NCBI RefSeq assembly: GCF_022836935.1 | Contig: NZ_CP083239.1 | Span: forward strand, 620,001-684,000 | Direction: 5' to 3' | DNA from: Ancylobacter polymorphus | GTDB taxonomy: Bacteria > Pseudomonadota > Alphaproteobacteria > Rhizobiales > Xanthobacteraceae | DNA: 64,000 bases | In this document: positions 15,925-24,601 of the stretch, in pieces | Layout of the letters: each line of letters starts with the position of its first letter | How positions within the stretch are numbered: the first letter of the stretch is position 1 | The notes under the pieces: model-generated | What the model was told of the DNA's origin: nothing | The model's database searches: none | Seen by the model: only the letters and a program-made list of their open reading frames with translations | Position numbers and translations under genes: made by a program

Positions 15925-16541
15925 GCAATGAGGACCGACACATGACATTGAGCCTTGTGACGGCCTCAACTGATAAAATTGTCGACCTGAGCACTGCAAA
16001 AAAGCACCTTCGTGTCGATTATGACGATGAAGATACGTACATTGAGGGCCTGATAGACGCTGCACAGGACTGGATTTCTGGGGAAAATTCTTGGCTTGGC
16101 CGAAGCGTTTTGGCGACGAGCTGGGAAATTTCTCTCGATAATTTCCCAGCTTCTGGCAGTTACGGCGCCCCATCGGGAGCGATCTGGCTTCCAAGGCCGC
16201 CGATCAAGGTTGTGACCGGCCTGTTTTATACGCCGGTAGGCGGGGCAGAGGTCGAAATCACTGATTTCAGGGTTGTCGGAGCCGGCTCTATCGGTGGTGG
16301 CTACGTTCTCCCGCAGGCAGGCAAAGCCTGGCCAACTCCAAGCGGTGAGCCGGGTTCTGTCCGTGTCGAATATACGGCCGGTTACGATGCGGTTCCTGCC
16401 GCCATTTCTCGCGCTGTCTTGCTGCTTATAGGCGGATGGTTTCGCGAACGTGAATCTATCTCAGACAAGGTGCTTCCGCCGGTTCCATACGGCGTGGAGG
16501 CGCTTCTGACGCCATATCGTCATTGGGGCGCAGGTGGCTAG
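15921..16541 (+). CDS. Head-tail connector protein (gp6-like)
   Basis: A 206-residue protein. Residues after the second Met (MTLSLVTAS) show the gp6-like adaptor pattern: VDLSTAKKHLRVDYDDEDTY followed by LIDAAQDWI helices. A beta insertion (WLPRPPIKVV) and a final VEYTAGYDAVPAAISRAVLLL helix complete the fold. It forms the ring below the portal. ATG 15942 may be the true start because the ORF convention begins there in relatives; ATG 15921 overlaps the upstream gene. Confidence 0.88.
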   Translation: MSNEDRHMTLSLVTASTDKIVDLSTAKKHLRVDYDDEDTYIEGLIDAAQDWISGENSWLGRSVLATSWEISLDNFPASGSYGAPSGAIWLPRPPIKVVTGLFYTPVGGAEVEITDFRVVGAGSIGGGYVLPQAGKAWPTPSGEPGSVRVEYTAGYDAVPAAISRAVLLLIGGWFRERESISDKVLPPVPYGVEALLTPYRHWGAGG

Positions 16542-16571
16542 GCCGCGCTGCGCTCATAGCTGGAACCAAAA

Positions 16572-16982
16572 ATGGCCGACATCACCATCACCGCAGCGAA
16601 CGTCGTGCCCGGCTCTAATGCCGTGCTCGAGACTGGATTCGCTGGCGAGGCCCTGACCGCCGGCAAGTCGGTCTACAAATCGTCCACCACCAAGAAGTGG
16701 ATGCTGGCGGACAGCAACTCGGCGACTGCCGAGGCCAAGACGGCACGCGGCATCGCGCTGACCGGCTCGGCTGCCAATCAGCCCGTCGTCGTCCACAAGC
16801 AGGGCGATCTAACGATCGGCGCCACGCTGACGCTTGGGGCCGCTTACTATCTCAGCGATACCGCGGGCGGCATCTGCCCCGTCGCTGACGTTGGCTCTGG
16901 CGAGAATGTCTGCCTGCTCGGCATTGCCAAAAGCACGTCGGTGCTCGCGGTCGAAATCATTGCCCCTGGCGTGACGATCTGA
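16572..16982 (+). CDS. Probable capsid decoration/cement protein
   Basis: A 136-residue beta-rich protein with many Gly, Ala and Thr. It has the AGEALTAGKSVYKSSTTKKWMLADSNSA pattern (positions about 26-53) that is common in phage capsid cement proteins such as the DUF2190-like group, followed by ARGIALTGSAANQPV and a hydrophobic end. These trimers stabilise expanded heads. Assignment is by pattern memory and position. Confidence 0.6.
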   Translation: MADITITAANVVPGSNAVLETGFAGEALTAGKSVYKSSTTKKWMLADSNSATAEAKTARGIALTGSAANQPVVVHKQGDLTIGATLTLGAAYYLSDTAGGICPVADVGSGENVCLLGIAKSTSVLAVEIIAPGVTI

Positions 16983-16983
16983 C

Positions 16984-17310
16984 ATGCGCGCCGGCACTCT
17001 GAACAAGCGGGCGCGCTTCGAGGCGCTGGTCGAAACTTCGGATGGTGCCGGCGGCTTCAGCAGGTCATGGCAGCCCATCATGACGGTGTGGGCGAGCTTC
17101 ACGCCGGAGCGCGCAAGAGAGCGCGTGCAGGGCGGCAGGCTGGAGTCGGCTTTTGCTGGCGTGCTGCGGATACGCTCGTCTACCGAGGCTCGGCAGATCA
17201 CGCAGAAGCACCGCGTGATGGTTGATGGTGTGACCTACAACATCCGCTCCAGCGCCAACCCTGACCAGCGGAACGACATGCTCGAGTTTAGTGTCGAGGT
17301 TGCCGAATAG
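16984..17310 (+). CDS. Head closure protein (SPP1 gp16-like)
   Basis: A 108-residue protein matching the head-tail joining/stopper family: MRAGTLNKRARF at the start, DGAGGFSRSW, then the WASFTPERARERVQGGRLES segment and final IRSSANPDQRNDML strand. Stoppers bind under the connector ring and retain DNA. The gene order connector, stopper, gp10-like, tail terminator is standard. Confidence 0.9.
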   Translation: MRAGTLNKRARFEALVETSDGAGGFSRSWQPIMTVWASFTPERARERVQGGRLESAFAGVLRIRSSTEARQITQKHRVMVDGVTYNIRSSANPDQRNDMLEFSVEVAE

Positions 17311-17312
17311 CG

Positions 17313-17819
17313 ATGGTGAAGGCCAAGTTTGAGGGCCGCGAAAAGCTGACGCGGAAGCTGCAAAAACTGGTGCCGGAAGCCGAGAAGGAATACGCCAAGG
17401 CGATCGAGACGGGCGCGCGCGAGTTGGCCGGCGCTATCGCGGCGCGTGCGCCTCGAGACAGCGGCGAGTACGCCGCCTCGATTGAAGCCGATAAGCTGTC
17501 GAGCCGCCCCGGAAAGTCTCAAATCGGCATCCAGCAGACCAAGGATCCAAACGCCTGGGGCGTCTTCGCCAACTACATCTGGCGTTTCATCGAGTACGGC
17601 ACGCGAGCGCACGTCATCAAGGCCAAAAACGCCAGCCGTCTGCTCTGGCGCAATGAGACAGGCGATACCGTCGCTGCGGCGCGCGTTTCTCACCCCGGCC
17701 AAGCTGCCCAGCCGCACATCTTCCCGACCTACAGAGCCATGCGAAAGCGAATCCGCTCGCGCGTCACGCGGGCCATCAACAAGGCTGTCCGTAAGGTGGC
17801 GGCCGGTGGAGGCCCATGA
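17313..17819 (+). CDS. HK97 gp10-like neck/tail morphogenesis protein
   Basis: A 168-residue protein of the HK97-gp10 family: VKAKFEGREKLTRKLQKL helix, then ARAPRDSGEYAASI and IEYGTRAHVIKAKNA with the conserved EYGT...AHPF-like end (HPGQAAQPHIFPTYR). Members join head and tail or complete the tail end. It overlaps the next gene by four bases. Confidence 0.92.
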   Translation: MVKAKFEGREKLTRKLQKLVPEAEKEYAKAIETGARELAGAIAARAPRDSGEYAASIEADKLSSRPGKSQIGIQQTKDPNAWGVFANYIWRFIEYGTRAHVIKAKNASRLLWRNETGDTVAAARVSHPGQAAQPHIFPTYRAMRKRIRSRVTRAINKAVRKVAAGGGP

Positions 17820-18193
17820 TGTGGGAGTTGCAGAAGGCGCTCTACGCGCTTCTGTCAGATGCGCTTGACGTGCCGGTCTACGCCAGTGCCCCGCAGGACG
17901 CCGCGCTACCGTATGTCGACATGGGCGAGGCTGACAGCGTTCCGGCTGACGTGCAGTGCCGGGACGGACTGGAAGAGACCATCACGGCGCACGTCTGGAC
18001 GGCCTATGGCAGCCAGCAGCCGGCCAAGGAAATCATCCAGGCTATCCGAGACGCCGTGCATCTGCAGAATCTGACCGTGGCCGGGCGATCGGCTGCGATG
18101 GCAGCTGTCACGAGCACCCGCCTTTTCCCTGATGCCGACAATGCAAGCCTGCACGGCGTCGTTTCCATCCGAGTCACACATTTCGGCCCATAG
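17816..18193 (+). CDS. Tail terminator / DUF3168 protein
   Basis: A 125-residue DUF3168 protein: LQKALYALLSDALDVPVYASAPQD then YVDMGEADSVPADVQC and an ITAHVWTAYGSQ strand, matching the lambda gpU-like tail completion fold. It caps the growing tail tube and meets the neck. Directly precedes the tail tube gene. Confidence 0.88.
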   Translation: MMWELQKALYALLSDALDVPVYASAPQDAALPYVDMGEADSVPADVQCRDGLEETITAHVWTAYGSQQPAKEIIQAIRDAVHLQNLTVAGRSAAMAAVTSTRLFPDADNASLHGVVSIRVTHFGP

Positions 18194-18207
18194 GAGGGCC
18201 TTTTGCT

Positions 18208-18624
18208 ATGAGCCAGCAGAACGCCCGCGAGCTTGTCATCAAGCGCTACAACGGGTCGACCTTCGATTTCGTCTGCGGCATCCGCACGCGGTCCATGCCG
18301 ATCTCGAATGCGCAGATTGACACCACCGTGCCGGACTGCACCAACCCGTCGGCGCCGATTTCCGCCACCGCGATGCCGGGCCGGCAGACGCTTTCTTTCA
18401 CTGGCGACGGCCTGTTCGACAACGCTCAGATCGGCAAGTCGGTAGCGGACGACGCGCGGACGCAGGCCATTACCGACTATCAGATCATCGTCCCCGGATA
18501 CGGCACGTTCGAGGGACCGTTCATGGTGGCGGACTTCGAGTTCAGCGGCGACATGGAAGACCCGCTCGCCTTCTCGGCGACCTGGGTGCCGACCGAGTCT
18601 CCGGCCTTCACGGCGGCCAGCTGA
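18208..18624 (+). CDS. Major tail (tube) protein
   Basis: A 138-residue protein: VIKRYNGSTFDFVCGIRTRS then a beta barrel with PGRQTLSFTGDGLFDN and a VADFEFSGDMEDPLAFSATW end, typical of the short phage tail tube proteins of HK97-type phages. Position between the terminator and the frameshifted chaperone is diagnostic. AGGAGG at 18192-18197 gives a strong ribosome site, in keeping with high expression. Confidence 0.88.
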   Translation: MSQQNARELVIKRYNGSTFDFVCGIRTRSMPISNAQIDTTVPDCTNPSAPISATAMPGRQTLSFTGDGLFDNAQIGKSVADDARTQAITDYQIIVPGYGTFEGPFMVADFEFSGDMEDPLAFSATWVPTESPAFTAAS

Positions 18625-18998
18625 TGGCGACCTACAACAGCGAGCGGGGAGAAGTCCCGCTTACCGTTGGCGGTGTTGATCTCGTCATCGCCGCGACGAT
18701 GCAGGGACTCGCCACTGTGTCGAGCCGTCTGCGGTGCCAGAGCTTTTCCGAGCTCTATGCCAAGATGGCGAACGTGGAGGTCAACGCCGTGATTGTTGGC
18801 GTTGAGGCGCTAGCTGTGAAGGGCGATGTGGGTGCGGCGATGAAGCGCCTGACGCTCAAGGATCTGCCGGCCTGCCGTGATGCGTTCATCGCGGCGCTTG
18901 CTCACAGCGTGAAGGACGACGCGGGAAACGGGGAAGCCGCCGGGGGCGAGACGAGCTCCCCTGGCGGCTCTGGGAACGCTTCGCCTTCGGAAACCTAG
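18624..18998 (+). CDS. Tail assembly chaperone, short product (gpG-like)
   Basis: A 124-residue protein that starts one base inside the tail-tube stop. A helical body (residues 1-100) is followed by a low-complexity tail (GGETSSPGGSGNASPSET), which is what the zero frame reads after the frameshift site. Family knowledge: long-tailed phages make a short chaperone and a frameshifted longer one between the tail tube and tape measure genes; they coat the tape measure during tail assembly. The slippery site is at 18923-18929. Confidence 0.88.
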   Translation: MATYNSERGEVPLTVGGVDLVIAATMQGLATVSSRLRCQSFSELYAKMANVEVNAVIVGVEALAVKGDVGAAMKRLTLKDLPACRDAFIAALAHSVKDDAGNGEAAGGETSSPGGSGNASPSET

Positions 18999-19150
18999 GG
19001 TGGTCGCCGACGCAGTTCTGGTCGGCGACACTCACCGAGCTTTTCGAGGCTCACGAGGGCTGGTGTGAGGCGAATGGCGTCAAGACCAAGCCGAAGATCG
19101 AGCCCCCGAGCCGCGAGCGGCTTGCCGAGCTCAAGCGGCTGTATGGGTAG
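18624..19150 (+). CDS. Tail assembly chaperone, -1 frameshift product (gpGT-like)
   Basis: A -1 slip on 18923-18929 after 102 codons continues in the other frame to TAG 19148-19150, giving 175 residues. The C-terminal 73 codons encode an ordered segment (DELPWRLWERFAFGNLGWSP, then TQFWSATLTELFEAHEG). This is the classic phage tail assembly chaperone pattern with WxxF...LGxSPxxFW. That segment has no start codon or ribosome site of its own, so frameshifting is the only obvious way to express it. The low-abundance fusion would recruit the tape measure protein encoded next. Confidence 0.85.
18923..18968 (+). promoter_or_regulatory. Programmed -1 frameshift signal (slippery heptamer plus stem-loop)
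   Basis: G GGA AAC (18923-18929) is in exact X XXY YYZ register with the zero frame. After a 6-base spacer comes a hairpin: GCCGCC-GGGG (18936-18945) pairs with CCCC (18958-18961) and GGCGGC (18963-18968), with one bulged T. Heptamer, spacer and stem all fit the rules for -1 frameshifting. Confidence 0.88.
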
Positions 19151-19153
19151 GGC

Positions 19154-19654
19154 CTAACTACGGTAGGCGCTCCACTCCGCAGTCATCGCATCAAGCGCCT
19201 CTCGAAAACCATCGAGCCTCGTCCCGCGTGGCGCCATCCGGCAATTAGGCCATGGCGCTTGCTCATCGCGGAGATAGATGGATCCAGATGCAAGACGACG
19301 CAGCTGCTCATCTTTCGGCAAGCCATCAATACGCTTTCCATCAACAGCCATTCGACGCGGAGCAACGTCGCACCCTTCCCAGTTGGGTGCCCTGACTATT
19401 TTTATGCCAGAGGCGTCAACCTCAAGTATCTTTGCCTGGGACATAACGTAGGCGTTTCCTATCAACATGCCAGGTCCGCTCATGTTGCTGACATTGAGCC
19501 AGCAATAACGCCGTATCGGGTCTCCCATGTCGTCATGGCCGCGCATATCGCAGCCGTACGTGAACGATGGCGCGCCTTTGTACTGAAAATCATCGGCTGA
19601 GGCCGAGAACGTTACAAAAATCGCTGCCACGCCGATGGTAAAATTCAACTTCAT
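19154..19654 (-). CDS. Secreted cargo (moron) protein, unknown function
   Basis: A 166-residue protein on the strand opposite to all surrounding tail genes, squeezed between the chaperone and tape measure genes. ATG 19654 gives a clean signal peptide (MKLNFTIGVAAIFVTFSASA, cleavage near residue 20). The mature part has four cysteines (GCDMRG, RYCWLN, GCDVAP, PNCRMAP), likely two disulfides in the periplasm. Less GC-rich than its neighbours. Such inverted, independently expressed genes in phages are called morons and are often active in the lysogen; superinfection exclusion or a host trait is possible. I do not recognise the family. Confidence 0.72.
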   Translation of the reverse strand: MKLNFTIGVAAIFVTFSASADDFQYKGAPSFTYGCDMRGHDDMGDPIRRYCWLNVSNMSGPGMLIGNAYVMSQAKILEVDASGIKIVRAPNWEGCDVAPRRMAVDGKRIDGLPKDEQLRRLASGSIYLRDEQAPWPNCRMAPRGTRLDGFREALDAMTAEWSAYRS

Positions 19655-19668
19655 GTGCGCGGACCTAT

Positions 19669-21555
19669 ATGGCAACCGATCTTGAAGCTCTTGTCCTCAC
19701 TATTAGTGCAGACACGAGGAACATCAAGCGCCAGCTCGACAAGCTCGATAGCGATGTCGGACGCACGGCGAAGAACGTCGACAACCAGTTCTCGCGCGCA
19801 AAACGCAGCATGGACGTGTTCGCGGCCTCGGTGTCGAACGCCGGACGGGCACTGGTTGCCAGCCTCGGCATCGGCTTCGCGGCCGGTGACTTCCTCAAGA
19901 CCGTCCAGAGCGTCGACAGTCTTGGCGCCAGCCTCAAAGCCATCACGGGCGACTCCGCGGCGGCTGCAGGCGAGATGTCCTACGTGACGGAGGTGTCTGA
20001 GCGGCTTGGCCTGGAGCTCATATCGACCGGCAACGCCTATGCCTCGCTTCTCGCCGCCACGAAGGGCACTGCCCTTGAGGGGGAGGAGACGCGCCGGATC
20101 TTCGAGGGCGTGGCGGCGGCAATGGCTTCGCTAGGAAAGAGCTCGTCCGACACCGAAGGCGCGTTGCTGGCCGTCCAACAGATGATCTCCAAGGGCACCG
20201 TGAGTGCGGAAGAGCTTCGCGGCCAGCTTGGCGAGCGTCTGCCTGGTGCATTTGGCCTCGCCGCCAAGGCCATGGGCGTCACCGAGCAGGAGCTCGGCAA
20301 GATGCTCGAAAATGGCGTCGTGCCGGCAACGGAGTTGCTGCCACGGCTCATTGACGAGCTCAACAAGCTTTACGATACGGGCCGCAAAAGCACCCTCACG
20401 TCCGAGATCAACCGGCTGAATAACGCCGTCACGGAGCTTTACAAGACCCTCGCCGATGCCGGCGCCTTGTCTGCCATCACCACCGTTTTGGGTGGCATTA
20501 GCACGGCTCTGAATGACATTAGGCAGCTTTTCCAGCTGATCGGAGTGCAATCAAAGCTGATAGGTTCCGGCCGCTTCTCCGAAGCGTTTGCGCAGGACCC
20601 AAAGGGTATCGCGCTCCTTCGCCTGCGAAGCGGCATGGGCACAAGCCTCACCGATCAGCAGTCGTCTGAGTTCGACAAGCTGTTCGGGTTTACGTCTCCT
20701 GCGACGACGCGCCCGCCTCCGGCACTTGGCAAGTCCAAATCCGAAGCTGAAAAGCTCGACGCTTATCAGCGCATGACGCGCATGATCCAGGAGCGCACGC
20801 AGGCTATCCAGTACGAGACGGCGGCGCAGGCGAGCCTCAACCCGCTGGTGAACGACTATGGGTTCACCATGGAGAAAGCGCGGGCCGAGGCTGACCTGCT
20901 CAACGCGGCCGAGCGCGCCAAGATCGAAATCACGCCCGAGGTTCGCCAGAAGATTTCCGAGCTTGCCACGGCCTATGCCGAGGCAACTGTCGAGGCGGAG
21001 CGGCTGCGCGAGGAGCAGCAGTTCCTGGTAGATCAGGCTGCTGACCTGAACGACCTGGGCCGCGATGTGCTCGGTGGGTTTATCAGCGACATGCAGAACG
21101 GGGTTTCGGCCGCGCAGGCGCTAGAGAATGCCCTGGCCCGCGTCGCCGATCGCCTTCTCGATATGGCATTGAACGCCATCTTTAGCCCGCCTGGCAGCGG
21201 CCCAGGGGGCCTTGTCGGCAGCTTCATCAGCGCCATAAGCGGGCAGCGCGCTGGTGGCGGCCCAGTCCGCGCCGGCAGCGCCTATACGGTGGGTGAGCAG
21301 GGACCGGAAACCTTCGTCCCGAACGTCTCTGGCCGCATCCTCCCGAACCATTTGAGTGCCGGCAAGGCGCCGCAGATGAGCGTCGTCATCAACAACAATG
21401 CCGGCGCCAACGTGTCCACGCAGCGCACACCCACCGGCGTCCAGATCGACATCAACCGGATGGTCGAGGAAGCCATGGTGAACCAGTTCCAGAGCAACGG
21501 ACGCGGCGCCCAAGCGGCGGCGCGCACGTTCGGCCTTCGGAGGCAGACGGCGTGA
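19669..21555 (+). CDS. Tail tape measure protein
   Basis: A 628-residue protein starting with ALVLTISADTRNIKRQLDKLD, the usual N-terminus of lambda-like tape measures, then a TIGR02675-type central domain (AEELRGQLGERLPGAFGLAAKAMGVTEQELGKML, about residues 182-215). The rest is helical, with a C-terminal AGGGPVRAGSAYTVGEQGPE motif near residues 525-545. It sets tail length and occupies the tube lumen. Its short length predicts a tail of roughly 90-100 nm by the usual scaling; that is inference. Confidence 0.93.
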   Translation: MATDLEALVLTISADTRNIKRQLDKLDSDVGRTAKNVDNQFSRAKRSMDVFAASVSNAGRALVASLGIGFAAGDFLKTVQSVDSLGASLKAITGDSAAAAGEMSYVTEVSERLGLELISTGNAYASLLAATKGTALEGEETRRIFEGVAAAMASLGKSSSDTEGALLAVQQMISKGTVSAEELRGQLGERLPGAFGLAAKAMGVTEQELGKMLENGVVPATELLPRLIDELNKLYDTGRKSTLTSEINRLNNAVTELYKTLADAGALSAITTVLGGISTALNDIRQLFQLIGVQSKLIGSGRFSEAFAQDPKGIALLRLRSGMGTSLTDQQSSEFDKLFGFTSPATTRPPPALGKSKSEAEKLDAYQRMTRMIQERTQAIQYETAAQASLNPLVNDYGFTMEKARAEADLLNAAERAKIEITPEVRQKISELATAYAEATVEAERLREEQQFLVDQAADLNDLGRDVLGGFISDMQNGVSAAQALENALARVADRLLDMALNAIFSPPGSGPGGLVGSFISAISGQRAGGGPVRAGSAYTVGEQGPETFVPNVSGRILPNHLSAGKAPQMSVVINNNAGANVSTQRTPTGVQIDINRMVEEAMVNQFQSNGRGAQAAARTFGLRRQTA

Positions 21556-21938
21556 TCTATCCCGAATGGCCGTTGTCCCTTCCGCATGCGCAGATGGAAG
21601 GTGACGGCTCCGGCTTGATGTTCCGTGATCCTATCGAAACCGAGATGGAAGGAGGCGACCTCCGCCGCCGCCGTCGTCCTGGCGACGACGTGATGCGCCT
21701 GCGGTTCTCGTTCCGGTTCACTGCGGAACAGGCCAACACATGGGCTTCGTTCGTTCGCGACGATCTCTATTACGGCACGGCGCGGTTTCTGATGCCGGTG
21801 GCGATTGACGGTATGCCCTGCGACACGCGCGTCATGCAGATGATCGGCGCGCCCAACTTCGACGGGCGCTCTGGCTCGCTGCGCATGTACTCGTTTGAGG
21901 CGTGGGTCTTCCCGGCCGACATGGTGCCGGTTGAATAG
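21552..21938 (+). CDS. Minor tail protein, unknown subfamily
   Basis: A 128-residue protein overlapping the tape measure stop by four bases. It has a PEWPLSLP start, a DLRRRRRPGDDVMRLRFSF basic segment and a WASFVRDDLYYGTARFLMPV strand pair. Size and position match distal tail (gpM-like) adaptor proteins that cap the tube end, but no signature motif is visible. A tail role is inferred from context. Confidence 0.65.
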   Translation: MIYPEWPLSLPHAQMEGDGSGLMFRDPIETEMEGGDLRRRRRPGDDVMRLRFSFRFTAEQANTWASFVRDDLYYGTARFLMPVAIDGMPCDTRVMQMIGAPNFDGRSGSLRMYSFEAWVFPADMVPVE

Positions 21939-22007
21939 ATGACGGCGCAACAGAAGTGAAAAGCACAGCCTCGCCAAATTTTGCGCCTGGCATAGGAGAC
22001 CATCGTA

Positions 22008-23156
22008 ATGCCCGATGAAATTTACCTGCCTATGTATCCTGGCGAGGATGGGCTGACAGCAACCATCAGAGTAAATGGGCATGATTTCACCGGGCTCACT
22101 CTAGAGCTAGAGGTTCGCGCGCGTGGGAGCAAAAATCCCGTAGTTTTGTCGACAGAAACAGGGGAATTGTCCCTTGATCTTCCCGACGGGATTATCGTTC
22201 ACTATGGCGCGGAGTTGATTGAGGCGCTGCCCGACGGGCGTCAGACGACCATTGACCTGTTTTCGGTGTCGGGTACTGCTAGGAAGAAGATTGGCGCCGG
22301 CTACATCACGATCGGCCACGCCGGCCACATGCTCACCGCGAGCCTCAGTATTGTCGAAGTCCCCGGCATCCAGGGCCCTCGCGGCTGGGCGCCGCTGTTT
22401 GCGGCCGTGGCCTATGGCGACAGCGTCGTCATGCGGGTCGCGGACTGGACGGGCGGCGGCGGCGACAAGCCGTCTGTGGGGCAGTATCTCGGCCCCGACG
22501 GGCTGGTGGACGATATCGCCGAGGCGACCGATTTTCGCGGCGGCGTCGGACTGACCCCCGACATCTCGGTGCTCTCCACCGCCACGCTCGACGCGGGGCA
22601 GGATGCGGACGTGGTGCTGGATCCCGACAGCACGCCCGAGGAGCCGAAGCTGCGCTTCAGCATCCCGCGCGGTGAGGTCGGCCGGACCCCGGACATCTCG
22701 ATCCTGCCGACCACGACCCTCGCGCCCGGTCAGCCGGCCGACGTGGTTCTGGGGCCTGGCAGCACGCCCGAGGAGCCGAAGCTTGCCTTCTTCCTTCCCG
22801 CCGGCGCTCAGGGGCTCCCCGGCGCGCCCGGCGAGCCGCTCCTCCTCGTCGTGAGTGACACGGTCGATACCGGCCTCGGCGGCTGGTGGGTGACGCGGGA
22901 CTATCACGCCGCCGCGACGTGCCAGTACCTGCGCGCCGAAATGCTGGTGGGCGCGGCGACGGGCGTGACGCTGGCGGTGCGCAAGAACGGCGCCACCGTC
23001 CGCAGCGGCATCGCGCTGGGGGCCGGGGTCACGACCATCACTGACCTCGGCCTCGTGCTGGCCAAGGGCGATCAGGTGTCGCTGCATCGCGAGGGCGGCG
23101 GCACGCTCGCCGGCCCGTGGGTGATGATGGTGCAGATCGACGGGAGGGCTCCCTGA
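22008..23156 (+). CDS. Tail fibre-like protein with tandem repeats
   Basis: A 382-residue protein with GGAGA at 21993-21997 before ATG 22008. The N-terminal 130 residues form a beta-rich anchor. A short collagen-like junction (GIQGPRG) follows. Two copies of a roughly 43-residue repeat lie at about 22552-22812, each reading TPDIS-L-TL-GQ-ADVVL-P-STPEEPKL-F--P-G. A second collagen-like joint (GAQGLPGAPGEP) leads to a compact C-terminal domain ending in WVMMVQIDG. This anchor, hinge, repeats and tip plan is that of fibre proteins contacting the host. It overlaps the next gene by one base. Confidence 0.72.
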   Translation: MPDEIYLPMYPGEDGLTATIRVNGHDFTGLTLELEVRARGSKNPVVLSTETGELSLDLPDGIIVHYGAELIEALPDGRQTTIDLFSVSGTARKKIGAGYITIGHAGHMLTASLSIVEVPGIQGPRGWAPLFAAVAYGDSVVMRVADWTGGGGDKPSVGQYLGPDGLVDDIAEATDFRGGVGLTPDISVLSTATLDAGQDADVVLDPDSTPEEPKLRFSIPRGEVGRTPDISILPTTTLAPGQPADVVLGPGSTPEEPKLAFFLPAGAQGLPGAPGEPLLLVVSDTVDTGLGGWWVTRDYHAAATCQYLRAEMLVGAATGVTLAVRKNGATVRSGIALGAGVTTITDLGLVLAKGDQVSLHREGGGTLAGPWVMMVQIDGRAP

Positions 23157-24601
23157 TGCCGACGCTCACCTACGCCAATATCGGCAAGGTCGCGATCAAC
23201 CCGACGCTACAGGACCTCTTCCGCTACGGCGAAACGGGCGCCGCGTATGACGCTTTCGACCTGTCGTCGCTTTTTCAGGACGCGGCCGGCACCAGCCCCG
23301 CTACGATTGTGGGGCAGCAAATCGCGCTTGTGTCGGACAGGATACACGCCACCCACGCCCGCCAGTCGTCGGTGTCGCTTCGGCCGCTGATTGGGCGCGC
23401 GCCGAAGGACAGGCGGAACATATACCTTGGTAGTGACCTACTCGAAGGATCGTCTCCTAACACGGTGAACGGCGCAACGCTTGTGCGGGATGGTGTCGGC
23501 TTTGGCACCACTCTTACTGGCACGTCTGGTGCTAGCATCCTTCAGATGTCGGCCCCGATTGCATCGGGCAGGACCGTATCTTTTTTCGCTGCGGCAGGCA
23601 CATCAGGTTCAATCGGAGTTGGCTCTACAGGAGGTGCAATCACTGCCAGTTTCAATCTGGTTACCGGCGTGGCAAGCAGCGGCAACAACACGACAGACGC
23701 AGCGATGGAGCATGTTTCTGGCGGCTATCGCTGTTCGTTCAAGGCACTCACATCAGCCAACCTTCGCCTACTTCCCGGCACGGGCTCGATCAATCTCGGG
23801 AAATTGCAGATCGAAGATGGACCACTGACCCCGTATCAGTCGTTCAGCTTGAATGGTCTCATCATGACCGAAGAGGGCGTCCCGTCTTACTATTTCGCAC
23901 GCCTAGACATGTCCGATGATCGGCTCGATACAGTGCTGCCGCAGGCGGTGACAGGCGACGTGGTGATCGCGGGGCGAAACGGCACGCTCATCGCGCCGGC
24001 CAGCTACGCGGCTGGCAGTACATTCCAGCTTGGCCCGACCTCCTATACCGGGGGCGTGTCAAACATCCTGCGGGCGGTTGGTGATGTGGTAGGTTGGACC
24101 GTCATCGGCAGGACACTGACCGCTGCCGAGCGTAAATGGCTCTTGGACTACTACAAAGAGCGCGGCGCGAAGGGTCTGCTAGTGCCGGGGCCGGAATTGG
24201 TGGTGAACGGGACGTTCGACGTTGATGCCTCTGGCTGGACGCCAAGTTCTGCCAACGTTACTGCCGCCCGCAACGCATCCGGCCAGCTTGAGGTCACGAA
24301 CAACGGGGCGGGCTGGGTCAGCCAGACCATCAACACCGTCGCAGGAAAGACCTATCGAGTTGAAGTCAACTGGTCGCAAAAGCAAGGAGCCGGTCGCTTT
24401 AACATCGGCACGGTGGTCGGCGGGGCCAGCCTTCTAACGGTAACAACATATGGAAACTACACTGGAACAGCAGCCACGACGTTCGTGGCGTCTGGGAGTA
24501 CTGCGGTGATTTCCCTCGGCGACAGTTCTGGCGGCGCTGGCACTGTGCAAATTTACGACAACATCTCCGTCCGCGAGCTTCGCCCCGAGGAGGAATGGTA
24601 A
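23156..24601 (+). CDS. Tail/fibre protein with carbohydrate-binding-like C-terminus
   Basis: A 481-residue protein from ATG 23156, overlapping the fibre stop. The middle is beta-rich with KDRRNIYLGSDLLEGSS and GGYRCSFKAL segments, similar to phage fibre domains with a jelly roll. The end (GPELVVNGTFDVDASGW, then QLEVTNNG...VSQTINTVAGKTYRVEVNW) follows the CBM4/9-type carbohydrate-binding pattern. It probably binds a surface glycan. A base-composition dip around 23,400-23,850 suggests a mosaic exchange. The stop overlaps the next ATG. Confidence 0.65.
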   Translation: MPTLTYANIGKVAINPTLQDLFRYGETGAAYDAFDLSSLFQDAAGTSPATIVGQQIALVSDRIHATHARQSSVSLRPLIGRAPKDRRNIYLGSDLLEGSSPNTVNGATLVRDGVGFGTTLTGTSGASILQMSAPIASGRTVSFFAAAGTSGSIGVGSTGGAITASFNLVTGVASSGNNTTDAAMEHVSGGYRCSFKALTSANLRLLPGTGSINLGKLQIEDGPLTPYQSFSLNGLIMTEEGVPSYYFARLDMSDDRLDTVLPQAVTGDVVIAGRNGTLIAPASYAAGSTFQLGPTSYTGGVSNILRAVGDVVGWTVIGRTLTAAERKWLLDYYKERGAKGLLVPGPELVVNGTFDVDASGWTPSSANVTAARNASGQLEVTNNGAGWVSQTINTVAGKTYRVEVNWSQKQGAGRFNIGTVVGGASLLTVTTYGNYTGTAATTFVASGSTAVISLGDSSGGAGTVQIYDNISVRELRPEEEW

